64,000 nt of DNA from Serilophus lunatus (GCA_013399895.1 VXBA01003280.1:292217-356216), one strand, 5' to 3'. Positions 50,601 to 63,800 are shown, numbered from the stretch's first letter. Translations and numbers: made by a program. Notes: generated from the letters alone by a model not told the origin.

Positions 50601-51250
50601 TTTTTTTTGTAGCTCCAAGGCTTTGAATGGTTGATATGCCTTATCACAGCTTTAATTGCTGTTTGATATAATACTCACCAGTCTCATGAAAGAATATGTG
50701 AGTTTTGACTCACGCTGAGATTTTTATCTTCATTCTTCACAGTCTTGAGCTTTGTAATTTTTTTTATAGGTAGTGAATAAGTCACTCCAAAAGCAGGGAA
50801 GTGCATTCAACATGCATTTTGGTGTCAGTTCACATATGTGGAAAATGCCACAGCAAGTGTAAGTGAGTCACACTTTTGGGGTGAGGCATTCTAGATATAA
50901 CTGATTTAACAATTTTAAGCTAGTATGTATTTATGCAACAATGCAATTAGAATTCTTACAGATTTTTTTCATTCTAAAATCAGCATGACTGGACACAGAA
51001 TCAAGGGAGTATGATTGAAGACACTAAATTTTCTATACTCCTAAATCCACTACATTAATAAAAATGAAAATTTGAAATTTTAATGTAAGAATCTTTGTAT
51101 TTTTGCTTATGATTAGATGGCTATCAAGTATGAGGCATTCATTATAATTGCTATGTTTGTATTTGGATTTTGAGTTAACAATTCATCACATAGATTTAGT
51201 TATGTGAAATATTGAAATTCAAGTATGTTGAAATTCAGGTGTAATTATTT
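47669..51250. other. Intronic stretch without recognisable features
   Basis: No exon, RNA gene or recognisable repeat seen. AT-rich unique sequence. Confidence 0.55.
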
Positions 51251-51255
51251 TTGTA
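51251..51255. repeat. 5-bp target-site duplication, left copy (TTGTA)
   Basis: TTGTA precedes the TG start of the solo LTR and recurs at 52330-52334 immediately after its CA end. A 5-bp duplication is typical of ERVL-type integration. Confidence 0.85.
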
Positions 51256-52329
51256 TGTATTGGGTTTGCATGGCCAAGTTTTAATAGTAGGGGAGCTACA
51301 GGGCTGGCTTCTGTGACAAGCTGCCAGAAGCATCTCCCATATCCAGCAGAGCCAATGCCAGCTGGCTCCGAGACGGATTCACCTCTGGCCAAAGCTGGGC
51401 CAATCTGTGGTGGTGGTAACACCTCTGATAACATATTCAAGAAGGAAAAAAAAGTTATTGCTCAGACGTAATTGCACCCAAAGAAGAGAGGAGTGAGAAT
51501 ACGTGAGAGAAACAGCTCTCCAGACACCAAGGTCAATGGAGAAGGATTGGCAGGAGATGCTCCAAGTGTCAGAGCAGAGATTCCCCTACAGCCCATGGTA
51601 AAGACCTTGGTGAGGCAGCTGTGCCCCTGCAGCCCAGGGAGGTCAATGGGATGCAGAAATCCAACTGCAGCCCATGTAGGACCCCACACTGAAAGAGGAC
51701 TATGAAACCATGGGAAACTTGTGCTGGAGCAGGAGCTTGTCAGGACCCATGAACCAATGAAGAGAGGAGCCCACGCTGGAGGTGGTTTCCTTGTAGGACT
51801 TGTGACCCTCTGGGGGACCCATGCTGGAGCAGCCTGCACCTGAAGGACTGCACCCCATGGAAGAGTGACACACATTAGAGCAATCTGTGAAGAATTGTTG
51901 CCCATGGGATGGACTTGTGCTAGAGAAGTTTGTGGAGGACCATTGCCTGTGGGAGCTGGAGCAGGGGAAGGACTCCTCTCACTGAGCAGCAGCAGAAATA
52001 CTGTGTTGTGAACTCATTGTAACACCCATTCTTTGTGTTCCTGTGCTACTGGGAGGGAAGAAGGAAGACAGAGAGCCTAGGAAGGAGAGAGGGGTGGGGG
52101 AAGATATACTGAGATTTATTTTACTTCCCATTCTTCTCCTGATCTGATTTTGTTATTAATAAATTCGGTTTATATCCCCCTTTTGAGTCTGTTTTGCCTG
52201 TGACAGTAATCAGTGAGTGATCTCTCCTGGTCCTTGTCTCAACCCATGAACCTTTTGCTATATTTTCTCTCCCCTAACCAGTCACAGAGGGGAGTGATAA
52301 AGTGGATTTGGTGGATGTCTGTCAACTCA
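51256..52329 (+). mobile_element. Solo LTR, ERVL-like endogenous retrovirus (1,074 bp)
   Basis: The segment starts TGTATTGGGTTTGCATGG, ends AACTCA, and is flanked by exact TTGTA duplications. The GC-richer body contains many variants of a short CCCATG/CACGCTGGAGCAG-type motif (51590-51970), known from long passerine ERVL LTRs. TTAATAAATTC near 52155-52165 supplies a polyadenylation signal, followed by GAGTCTGTTTTGCCTGTGAC and GAGTGATCTCTCC, which sets the orientation as +. No internal retroviral region is next to it, so it is a solo LTR left by recombination. Open frames in it (for example the 147-residue one on the - strand) have no viral motif. Assignment to a named family would need a library search. 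Confidence 0.88.
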
Positions 52330-52334
52330 TTGTA
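52330..52334. repeat. 5-bp target-site duplication, right copy (TTGTA)
   Basis: Exact copy of 51251-51255 adjoining the CA end of the LTR. Confidence 0.85.
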
Positions 52335-55300
52335 CAGCTAAGCTCTACATATCCACCACTATACAGTCCAATTTTACAGCCTTTCTAAGGGCACAATGTT
52401 TCCTAGTGATTGGATCCTGTTCTTTGTGTGAGATTGCTCAGGATGATTTAGAATACACATCAGTTATGGAAATAGCTCATTTAAAACCTATGATTAATGG
52501 AACTTGTCGGAGTCCAGATCCTGATTTCTCTGCTGTCACAGATTTTCTCACTGCTCTAGATTTATAACTAATTTAATAGGAGTGTATCAGTGATTTGTGC
52601 TTGCTGAAGGAGTGGTCCTGTCCAGAGACCTGTTGTATCTGTAGAAAAGGAAGGAAAAGGTCTAGTTAGCTGAATTATTTTGAAACTTAATCTGACAGGT
52701 CTTTCTGGCTGTATGACTAAGTGCAAAGGGCTCAGCACACCTACTCATGAGTGTTTATGAGGGTTCCTGGGTTCAGCTTCTGGAGCAGAGACTCTCTTGT
52801 TGACTCAATGACTTATTGTCCCCTATTGCTTTGTTTTACATTCATTGGTTTCAAGTTCACTGCAGGGTCATGATCCTATGCAGCATCTACGAAAGAATTA
52901 CCAGGTGATGACAAGCTGGCAGATATGTTGCTTACAACCTCCTGGGCAGTAAAACTGGGTTGTGCAGAAGCAGGAGACTATTTCAATGTTCATTGCTTTC
53001 TCTTTTAATAGAGTAGTTAATAAAAGCAAAAATGTGAAGAATTTATTTTATAACTAATATCTGCTTCATGCATTGTATTTATTTTCTAGACTGTGTTTGT
53101 GATCTTCATAATCACTAACTCCTGTTTGCAGCAGATATACCATGTCCCAGATCTCTGTCACTGAACCTTGAGGAGCCAAATTGTGAGCTTCTTGAAGTCA
53201 AGAAGCAGCTTTCTAATGCTACTAGAATAGTTCATTTGTGTTATGCAAGCTAGTACTTTTTATTTTCTTTCTTCCTGTAATATTGAAATCTAAAATTTCA
53301 AAGAATCATTAGCCCTCAAACACATTCTTCATTGAAAGAACTCAGTTTCTATGCACTACTGCTTTTTTGATGGTAGAGCAGTAGACACCAAGGTCAGTGG
53401 TTTGGTCTGAAGTACTGACTGCCCTATCCTAATCCTTATGATGTGTGAAACCCTATCTCATTAGATCTGTGACTCTCCTGGCCTGCCCTGGGAGCTTGAC
53501 ATGCAGTTATTTGGAACAAAGTACTTATTTTTGGATGATGGGTGGGAAAAGTCAGTTTATTAAGAGTATCTTGAAATACGTCACTGCACAAAGTTGATTG
53601 CAGTGTGGGCTTGGCTCAGAGCAGCAATAGGAGCACGATAGCAATAACAGCACAGAGTTCTCTCTCTTATGAAATCATTTACAGTGTACAACCCTTTCAG
53701 GATTCATGTATATGGAACAAGCACATTAAATGGCAAGAAGATGCCAAAAACCGTGAAGTTGTTTCTATTCCCTGCTGAACATAACCAAACAATATTGAAA
53801 ACTGAATATAATATATCTCACCTAAATATAAAATACGGGTCTTGCAGTTATTGGCTTTGGCAACAGTTTTTGGTAACACTGTGCTAAAGGAAGTAGCTTT
53901 TCACACAGCATATAAAATTAATCTGGAGAGTCCTTGGTTATAAGGTGGTGAGGATGCTGGGCAGAGTGAAGAAACTGCTACATGTCAGAACAGCTGAACC
54001 CGTGAGTGCACAATATTTGATCTGAGAAAGGTGTTGGATAATCTTTAGTCACCAGATCCTTGCTCTATTCTTTCCCTTGATGTCGCTATGGGCTGTAGTT
54101 GGAGAGAGGATGTTGAGATAATAGGCCCTCTGGAATAACCTAGTAGATTTATTTTTGTGTTCTTCTAGCTGGAATTCTTATTGGAGCACTCCCTCTTGGT
54201 TAAGGATATTAGCCATTTATAGATGTATGTTCTATTTGTACAAAGGGGCAGTAATTTGCAATAGCAGTGAAATAGACACCAGCCAGAAAATTCCTTTCAG
54301 CTTCCTCTTCCTACTAATTTCCTCTACTACAGTACACCAAAGTAAAACCTTTAAATGATTTGTTAAGTATGACGTCCACAGTTGGTACCTGATCGAAGAT
54401 TCACTCTGTTCCCAGTCTGGTAGGTCTGGTCTTAAACCATTGGGCTGCTTTTTCTTCAGAGAAACCTTAAAAATGTTTAAAAAATACCTAAAGATGCAAA
54501 CAAAAAGACTCCAAAATCAAACATTTTGGGATATATAAAATTCAGGTTACCTATTCAATCTTAAGTCACATGTATACAGTTCTTACTGATAAAATCAGAG
54601 GTGTTGTGGGGTTTTTGTTTCCTCTGCCACATTCAGTGCACAGCATAGACACATAAATCAGCGAATGAGATGAAGTCCTGAAAGTAGGCATTCTCTGTTC
54701 ATTATTTTTGTTGTTCATTGGGTGACCCTATTACTATTAGCTGCTGTGACAGTATCTGTACTGAATTTAGGATGTTACCAGGTTCTTCAAAAATCAATAT
54801 ATGTTGTTTTATCAAATGCTGGCAATGAAGATGTATGTTAGCCACATTTACATGAGCTCCCTGGTGTTGTGCATTGCTTTAGTTGTCCAAGCAACTGTCC
54901 AGGCCTGTAGCACTCTTACATTTTTATGTGACTTGAGGAGTACAATATTACTCTTTGTGGTCTTGCCATTGGATGTGGGGAAAAGGGGTTCAGTTCCAGT
55001 TTCTCTGGTGAGTGTGTCCTCATAGCCTTCCCATGCCCTCTGTTTCCCAGCTGCATCTTTCTTCTCTTTCTTTATCCTCTCCTGGCTCATGCACCGTTGT
55101 CAAACATGATGAATGCTGTAAAATCATTAAGAGGGTGTGATTAAACATTTATAAACTAATTTTTCTCACAGACACGGCAAAAGAAATATCCTTCAAACCT
55201 CTGCCAAAATGGGGCCCTGGGACGGGGTAGAATAATAATAAAAAAAAAGTAATAACATCTACCTGTTATTTTAAGAAATAGATAGATTTTTTCCTACTTT

Positions 55301-58028
55301 GTAGCTTCTGGTAGATGTCCATCACAGGAAAAACTTATTGCAAATGGTGTACTTGACCACATTACTGAAAATGGTATTTTATAGGAATAAAGCTTGGATT
55401 GCCTGTATGTAGATATGGCTCACTTTGTTTGCATGAGTCACATTGGATGGCTTACTAGTTTTGGAGGTTGCATTTATTTTTTGAGCACTGGGAATGGCAG
55501 ATCTGGAAGCCATGCGGAATGTTTGATGGGACAATTTGCATTTTTTTATTTGGAAAGACTCTCCAGTTGAACTGTTTCACAGTGGGGCTGGTGTTTTAGT
55601 CTCTGCAGCGTGCTGAAAAGTTGAGGCACCCCTGTGTGTGTACAGAGTTCTTGTCTAAAGTGTTCAACGATAAAAATAATAAATGTGTCTATGTTAAGTG
55701 AGCATATGCTAAGTACAAGACTAATGGCAAACTTAAACACTGTACTTAAAATGGTACCTGAAAGAAATGTGGCAGTGGAAAAGAATCTATTCCAGAAGCT
55801 ACTAAAAAAAACCACCAAGTGATGCTTTGAAGATTGTATCATCAAAACGAATTATTAGGTGAATTCAGCACATGAGCTACAAGAAGAATGTGAGTTGAAA
55901 TAGCACAGAACACATTACTTGCAGAGGGAATTAGAAGTTAAGGTAAACCAAGTAGAGGTGGGAATTGAAGGTGTCCCGCTTTTCAATGTAATTTAAAATT
56001 CAGTCATCCAAGAGTGAAAATGAACAATTTGTATGTCATAAAACCTAAGCGTTTTGATTTAGGTATTCCTGAAGGGCCAGAGCTGTGTGACCTGTGTTGT
56101 TATTTTGTTAATACATCCTCAAACAACTTAGTGCGTCACCTTGATGGTGCAGTTTTCCCTCAACTTTTTTTTTTTTTTTTTTTTTGGTTATGACTGTAAA
56201 GAGGGGAATTGTCAGGCTGTATTTTTGAAGCTGAACTTCAAAACTGACTATTTATTTGAAAGCTAGATGCTACACAGCCACATCAAGAAGAGATTGAAAT
56301 TTTAAAATTATGTAAAATTCACAAATTTACCTTTTGTTTATTAAAAAAGTAAAAGCAATACATCTTTGTGCTTGTCCATCTTACCTGCCTTCCTTTGTTA
56401 ATTACGTTGTAACCTCAAGGGTATACACGTATATATGTATACCTCCTATAGATTATGGGATGCATTTGCTGCCACTGGTGCACAGACTGGATAACTCAAC
56501 AGTCACTTATACTATTAAAATGTCTCCACCCATTCCCCTGAGCATATGATTTCACAGTGTCTGATGGCTTTGTGAAGGAGCTGCTGCCACTGGAAAGCCC
56601 TGGGATGGGAAAAAATGGCAGCTGAGTGTGGAGCTCCCAGAACACTTGCAGAGTTTAAGTAGGTAATATCCATTCCCCTGCATTAATTATAATGGTTTAC
56701 GTATGCTCATTAATATGCCACTTTTATTACTGAGACACATGGTTGTACTGGTTTCCTGGCACCTATTATTTCCTCCCTCTGAACAGAACAAAGGAAACAA
56801 TAGCCATCTAGTATTGCCATGACATACGTTATTTCCCAATAAAAGATGGAGGTAATCAAATCAGTCCTGCATGCACAGCACGGTATTCCCTTAGCCTTTG
56901 GAGAGAGGCAAGTGAGAAAATTCTTAATGTGCTAATTTTGCACCTGACTGAGCAAGGTATGTGTCTAAATAAAAGTGATTGACTCCAATGAGACTACTTA
57001 CATAATTAGGCATTTAGTGTTTTAGTTCCATGCTGAATGTGCTTTGCTGTGTTTATATCATACAGGTCAGAATAAACACAGACAGGAAGCATTCATCTGC
57101 TGTGATGTCAAGGGGAGGTTGAATTCATCACCTCTGAAGAAAGGAGAACTGAATAGTCAAATCCACCTGTTGCTTATCTTCAAAGCCCTGGCAAATAGAG
57201 TAGGCTTACAAGGAGACTTAGAAACTAATTTTCAGTGACATCACAGAGAAATAGTTGAAGCTAAGATAAAAATGAGTGGGAATCTCTAAGTAATTACTAA
57301 TGGTTATTGCCGAGTGATTTTCAGTGCTCCATTATTTATTTATACTATTACTGCTGTAAAAACACTGGAACCCAGAAATAGCTCCGTTGTTAAGGTTTCA
57401 TCCACTCAGTATTTGCACCCATTGCATTAAATGTTCATCAGGTGAAAATAAAAGAATGAAATAAGCACCTGCACACAGCTGGAGTAGAGAATAGGCCATA
57501 TACTCCCAGACTTACAGCCACTTTGTAACCACTAACCCAGGAAGAAAGGCATTCTTGCACTTCGCTTTCCTCCTCCTGTGTTTCCCATGGGTTCAGTTGT
57601 GGGAAGGGAGATGCTTCCCTTGCCACAGTGGGTTTTTTTCAGAAAGAGAGGGAGCTCTGGGTGTCACTCTAAAGCGAGGGTGAGTTAGCCCTTAGGCTTT
57701 CCAACTTCCAGAAAATTGCTTCAGCATCTGACAATTATGCAGGGCATTTAGGATGACATATTCCCCTCACCTTGATTTGTATGAACCTGCATGACTTTAC
57801 GCTGGAGATCCTTTGTGGAAGTCAGTGCTTTCTGTGAGATGCCCTGACAGGCTCTCAGGGCACTTGGGCACGTGGACAGTGGTCTTGGAAGTTCACACAG
57901 GCTAAGACAGCTTGTTTTCCACTTACCCCAGCTAACAACACCTCGTTCTGTGCCAAAGGTGTCTCAGGGTTTCTGTGTGAAACTCCAGTGCCTGGCACCT
58001 CTCATGGGTAGGCTGCAGAGTTGAGCTG
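52335..58028. other. Intronic stretch without recognisable features
   Basis: Contains a 22-base T-run at about 56165-56186 and a short hairpin at 57840-57862. No exon, RNA gene or clear mobile element was recognised. Confidence 0.5.
57840..57862. repeat. Short perfect inverted repeat (8-bp arms, 7-nt loop)
   Basis: TGCCCTGA at 57840-57847 and its reverse complement TCAGGGCA at 57855-57862 could form a small GC-rich hairpin. No terminator or RNA context supports a function. Confidence 0.85.
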
Positions 58029-58034
58029 AGGAAG

Positions 58035-58435
58035 TGCCCTGGTTCCAGTCAGGACAGGGTTAATTTTTGCTGTAGCCAGGAGAGAGCATGACCAGGACCT
58101 GGAGGTTATTCTACATTTTCTGGAGGTGGAGGAAGGGGTCCTTTTGAAGCTGTGTGTTGTGGTGGTGTTATTGGGTTTTGTCAGAGGTCTCCATGGAAGT
58201 GTGGGTGTGAATCATTCACCTCATACAATCTTATTCATATCGTTGCTATTGTCATTCATTTTCTGATCTCATGGCTGTTTCCAGTAAATTGTTGTTTTCT
58301 CAAACCATGATCTTCACCTTTTTCGCCTCCAATTCTCAGCACAGGAGAGGATGGGGGGAGTGACCGAGCAATGTGTGGTTTTGAATCTCTCAGTAGAAAC
58401 ACTAAATTGGGGAATACCATTCCTAAACCACAATA
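58035..58435 (+). mobile_element. Solo LTR, ERVK/ERV-like (about 400 bp)
   Basis: The segment starts TGCCCTGGTTCCAGTCAGGA followed by CAGGGTTAATTTTTGC and closes near CCTAAACCACAATA. In between it carries GTGACCGAGCAATGTGTGGT, close to the 3' end of common passerine LTRs (GGGGGAGTGAGCGAGC... then TTAAACCAC). AGGAAG precedes the start (58029-58034) and recurs at 58435-58440, giving a 5- or 6-bp duplication depending on whether the shared A belongs to the LTR. The final dinucleotide is not a clean CA, which suggests a point change. No internal retroviral sequence adjoins it. Confidence 0.8.
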
Positions 58436-58440
58436 GGAAG

Positions 58441-59777
58441 ATGGAGGAGTAGCATTTTTATAGATGTAGTTAGATAATTCTGTTCACATGGCATTTGAGG
58501 CATGCAGATTCTTTTTTGGAATTTCTCCCTCTGTTTTTTTTTTTTTTTTTTAATTTATATATTACTTCTATTACTTTTCCTGTTGTCTGATTGTCTACTG
58601 GGTAGAATTACACCTAGTGATACAGTAAGTTATACCTAATGCATTAAATTTTGTGGGTGAAAACAAGTGTAATTAAATGTCACTGATAAAGGTAGATGTT
58701 AGGAATTTCTAAGCTGTGTTTCTTTGCGCCTGTACTTGAAACTGAAGATTGCACATTAAACGGAAATATGAGGTACACCTTGAAATACAATTTTGGGTAC
58801 TTCTATGATGTGTTTCTAAGCCCTGAACTGTGTTTTTGTATACACTTCAAAGTCTTTTATATGCTTATGTTTCAATGGTTGATGAGGAATATGCTGGCCT
58901 TCAGTGCAAATAAACTGCACTGTAGAATAATAAGCTTAACGCTACAAAACCTGGTACTTTCATCTGGATATAATTATTTAATTCTTATTTAACCTTTAAT
59001 GTTCTTTCTGACACCATGACTCTGAAAAACCTTGTAAACTGTCTCCTATGTCATACCAGACAGGTCCAGTCAGGTTCCTATCTATTCCAGATGGGTAAGC
59101 TAGACTAGCTAAGCTAGTCTGTTCTTGCCTCAAAAAATTACATTTAGCAGATAATCTGCATTAAACTGCTAAAGGAATTTAAACTGTTACTTCTCATGAA
59201 ACGTTGCAGGTATAGTGAGAAAAAGCATCCTCATTAAAAATTTGTCCATACCATTTAAAGAATACATGCGCTCTTCTGACACTTCCCACTGTTTATTTGG
59301 AGCACACTGCAGTGCTTAAATGCTCCACCGGACTGATTGCTCTGAACTGCCCTGGTTTGCATTCATGTGTCTGGTTTTGGCAGCTTCAACATACAGCAAG
59401 AGCATCTTAGCTGAGTCACTTAAGCACTTCTCTCATCCACAGACTGACCATGCTGTATAAGGACGGAAATACTTCCAATTTAATAGAAATTATTTTAACC
59501 CTATAGTTGGAAACACCCTAGTTTATAAAATACGCAGTAGATGGAGGAAGCTGCAGTTGGTGCCTATGCAGGCAACTATTCACATTTACGTGGACGATGA
59601 CATTTTTTTCATGACAACTGTTGAACACATATTCAGACTCTAACAAAATCTTTTTAGTTTATGCAGTGATAAATGACGGTGTGGAAATGTCAGAAAAGTA
59701 CTCAGTCTTATTAGAAAGGAGGACAGTAGAAAGTTTCATGCAATGATATTTGAATTCCACTTACACTGACCAAGGGA
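58441..59777. other. Intronic stretch without recognisable features
   Basis: Contains a T-run at 58536-58552 and a short palindrome at 59102-59120; otherwise nothing recognised. Confidence 0.5.
59102..59120. repeat. Perfect palindrome (9-bp arms, 1-nt centre)
   Basis: AGACTAGCTAAGCTAGTCT reads the same on both strands apart from the central base. It is a possible cruciform or dimer site, or chance. Confidence 0.9.
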
Positions 59778-59960
59778 AGAATCTTAGAATGGTTTAGGTT
59801 GGAAGGGACCTTAAAGATCATCTTGTTCCAACCCCGGGCCATGAGCCAGGACACCTTCCGCTAGACCTGGTTGCTTCAAGCCCCATCCAACACTGCCAGG
59901 CATGAGGTATCCATAGTTCCTCTAAGTAACCTGTGCCAGTGCCTCACTATGCTCTAAATA
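59778..59960 (-). mobile_element. CR1 LINE 3'-end fragment
   Basis: Starts AATCTTAGAATGGTTTAGG and runs GGTTGGAAGGGACCTTAAAG, ATCTTGTTCCAACCCC, CCAGGACACCTTCCGCTAGA, CTGGTTGCTTCAAGCCCC and AACCTGTGCCAGTGCCTCAC, then fades after 59960. It is 5'-truncated with the 3' end retained, antisense to NELL1. Confidence 0.93.
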
Positions 59961-60757
59961 AAGGAGAAAACCAAAAAGACTTCTCTGCCTCCAGTGTTAT
60001 ATCTTGCTCCCTGCTGTGTGCTACTTCAAGTGAATCTGAAGGTCCATTTTTTTTCTTTGCATTTAGTAACTTGCAATCAATATAATACTTTGCCATGTTT
60101 TCACTATTACTTTTATGTAATTAAGATGCCAATATAATTGCCAGAGTTATCACTGAACACAGCCTTTTCATGAAAGTCCGCAGTTAAATAATCAACTTCA
60201 TTCAGTCATGTTATGTATTTCTCATTAAACCAAAATAATTTGAAATCTTTTCCAGTAAGTCAGGTGAGACTTTCTCTTGAGTTTATGATAATTATATTTG
60301 TGATAGATCAAATAAAAATATCTTCTGCTAGCAGGGTTATTTGCATTTTATTTGTGATGTCAACTAGCTGACATGAAATCTTTCCTTTTTTTATTGCCTT
60401 ATTTCAAGGATGCGGGGAAGTGAATACTGGGTATAAAATGACATGAAGACGAATAGATCTTTTAAGTTTGAACCAAAACAAGCTTAATGTGATCTTTGTT
60501 TTCCAAGCCTAAAGGCAGTGCAGACATTTGGAAGGTTCAAACTTGATCCTCAGCAGTTGTGGATCACATTTATTTTTCTCATTCTATAGTTGTCCATTTA
60601 AACAATGTTAAAGATGCATTTATTAATGTTTTCACTTTTTCTCACTAAGGCATTTGCCATGCTTGTATAGATATGAAAAATTGATAACATATTCTGTGGA
60701 ATTTCTGTGTTAGGACGAATTTTCCGAAACTGACACCAGCTTTTGTAATGGTGTTTG
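59961..60757. other. Intronic stretch without recognisable features
   Basis: AT-rich unique sequence; no exon or repeat recognised. Confidence 0.55.
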
Positions 60758-60855
60758 TAGATTCATAAGATTGTTTAGTTTGGAAAACACCCTTAAGACC
60801 ATTGAGTCCAACTGTGCATGGTTGCAGTGATCAGATGAAGGTGATACTAAACCTC
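60758..60855 (-). mobile_element. Short CR1 LINE 3'-end relic
   Basis: GATTCATAAGATTGTTTAGT, then TTTGGAAAACACCCTTAAGA and CCATTGAGTCCAACTGT match the antisense start of a CR1 subfamily whose 3' end reads 'AATCATAGAATCATTTAGG, TTGGAAAAGACC, ATCGAGTCCAACC'. Similarity beyond about 60815 is faint. Confidence 0.7.
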
Positions 60856-63800
60856 CCTGGTGTGCGATGGGCTGTTTTTGTGTTCATCCATCTTTTTTAT
60901 GTTATCCTTGCATATCCAGGTTGTGTGAATTCTGCACTGGCATGGTGTACTGTGGAGCTGCTTGGTCCCTATATGCCTTTGTTTAATGTGATCAATATTG
61001 ACTTGATAAATGTATTGGGGGAGGGAGAATTGAGCAAGCTCAAACAGACCAAGGAATCTCATCAGCACTCCACTCTGCTCTGTCAAGTCGATAGGATTGG
61101 TCAGGTCAGAATTGTGTCCTCTCCCCCACCCCGGGAGCCTCAACTTAAAATATTGTTCAACACTCCTGTACACAGAATGAACAGAGACTGTATTTTGTAC
61201 ACGTCGTTGTCAGTGTCTTAAAACACCAGTTAATAAGGGCATGGAAACAAGTCTGTTCCTAATGCCTGTCACTGCCTGCAGCCATCGCTGCAGCATCTGG
61301 GCTGGGGAGAAGCAGAAAGGAGGGTAATTCAAGGAAACAACATAATGCGATTGTCTGTTTCCTTTCTCATGTCATATTTTCCTTTCTCATTTTAGTGACA
61401 CAGCTAGTGGATGAGCTCTAGCCCTTGGAGTTATTTTAGATTGTCTTTGATTATTATTTTTTTTCTGTTTTCTTTCTTTCTGACTTCCAAATTGCTGCCA
61501 TTGTTGCCCAGGAGCCACTGCTGAAAGAGCAGGACCTGTGGACTGTCCTGAGGATGTCCTTTATATTGCTTCATAGAACAGCCAGCTGAGTTGTAGAGCA
61601 AAGACTTTGTATTTGATCTGCCACAGAATGAAGTGTATTAACTGTTTCAGGGCATTTTTTTAAAAGAAGTGTATTAAAGTTGCTTTTTCTCCCAAGTCTT
61701 CCAGCTGGCAACATAAAATGTTACTTTGGCACCAGGACAGCATTTCTTTTGCTGTCATCCACTGCTGAGGGTTAGCCTTGCATTTTGTCTGCTTAGATAG
61801 AAGGATGCCTCCGTTTATTTGGCTTATTGATTTTTGAAAAATACATGCTGCGAAATTAAATGAGCAGTTGAATACTAAACTGTTAGGAAAAAAATGACCC
61901 TTTAGTGTCTTTTAGATCAGAATTATCAGGACAAATACATCCCATTTAAAATTCAACATACCACCACAGACTATTATTTTAGAATACTTTTTTGCATGTT
62001 AATTTAGAGTGAATGAGGTCTAGATTGACAGTCATAGAGGCAGAAGTCCTCATCCTAGTTTATATATAGTGTAACACTGAGAGTAAGAAGGAAAACCAGC
62101 ATTCCCTTGGCAAGAGGATGGCTGTAAAGTCCAGGAGGTCAGTCTTCAATGACCAGCAGCAAACTTGTGAAATAGGGTCAATTATTTTTATTGGGTTTTT
62201 TCCTAGGCTTTTTTACTAGGCCAAGGATTATTGGAATATATGGATTATTTTACTTTTGCCATCTGTTTTACTGTCTAACAATCTGCATGAACCTTTGTCA
62301 TTCTCATGCGTCTTCATCTTTGGTTCTTCACTCTCTTTCCAAGCAAGAAACTTGTGAATATTCTGTTTGGAAACATACATTCCAGAGTTCTTTGCCACAA
62401 AATGTTGGTCACAGAATGTCAACTTTACACATTCAAGAAATATATTTTTCTCTTATGCTGATTATTTCTTTTCCAACATTAGAAGCATCTCTAATTGTGA
62501 ACTTTAAATAGGAGTACAAGTGTGGCCAGCTTGTATAGTGAGAAAATGTTTAGTTTCCAATTAAGTACTGGGACAGCAATGCCTTGGGGCGCAGAAAGGC
62601 AAGAGAGGCAAGGAATTCATCAGTGGTATTTGCTGACTGAGTGATTATTAGCAATAGGAGATACTGAAACTTAATTAGTGTTCTGATCTGGAACAGTATA
62701 TTAGGTTTAATTATGTCTGAAAGTCTAGTATTTTTTGTTTTTTTCTCTTAATTAAAACTTAAGAATGTAAGGAGCAAAGCTTCTATGTCTTACAGTCTGA
62801 GAAGACCAAAAGCAAGAAATAACTATATTGTCTGCATGAGGCCATAATAAAAAACAAAAACAAAAACACCCCATAAAAAAAACAGTAGTAAAAGCTGAGA
62901 AAATTGGAATAAAAGCGAACTAAAATATCTGACCTGTGAGAACTGAAATGAATTTTAATAATGTGAAAGCTAGGCTTCTTGGCAGAACTCCAGCAAATAT
63001 CTATATGATCCAATATGTAGAAGTTCTTCCTGATTCTGAGTTGTAGTGGGGTCACACTATGTTGTTGATTGTCCCATCTTTGATGTCAAGCATAAACATT
63101 GAAGATCCAGTGTGGAGAACATTTAGAATCATACGAATATGATCTCTATGAGTCCTGGTAAAATTCCAGTTGCTACTCAGCATTGATGAGCTCCAGGGAC
63201 CTATATCTCAGCAGTGGATGCAATAATTCCTCTTCTAGATTTTCACAGCATGGCTTCACATTTAGAGAGTTACTGGATAAGATGTTGTGTGAGACAAAGC
63301 AGACAATATCAAACACACAAATTAAAAGTGAAAGGGATGAAATAATATTGGGAAATGCACACTTACATTGATGAAACTGTTATTAATGCTACTTGAATTG
63401 ATAAGAAAATATAGCAATAAAGATGACACACACTACAGTATGAACTTAAGTGATCAACCTCAGCATTCATTCTTTGTTTTAAGTGCTTCTGAAAGGGAGT
63501 GATCCTCCACTCCAATGTAGCTGATGGTGGTGATAGATGCAGACCATTTCAGAAATTCTCTGTTTTGACAGCTCTACTCACTCATCTATGGCGCTCAGAC
63601 TGCTGGGATAGATCTCCTTGTGATGTGTTTTCTATCTCAGCAGATTTTCCCTCTCAAGTGATGGGGGTTTTTTTATGTTGTGAGAGATCATGTTTATTCC
63701 TCCTGGATGAAAATGGCACAAGTACAGTAAATCCTTGCATAAATGAAGCTCAGCTTGATTCTTTTTCTTGTTTCTCATCTTCAAGTGATAAAAATGTTTA

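Noticed and set aside
51462..51905. 147-codon frame on the - strand in the ERVL-like LTR
   Set aside because: It lies within a solo LTR, antisense to it, and shows no retroviral protein motif.
56165..56186. 22-base T-run considered as a reversed poly(A) tail of a processed pseudogene
   Set aside because: No gene-like sequence lies next to it and no target-site duplication was seen. Bird CR1 does not usually make processed pseudogenes.
57840..57862. Hairpin considered as a transcription terminator
   Set aside because: Rho-independent terminators are a bacterial feature and this is vertebrate intron; there is no adjoining RNA gene.
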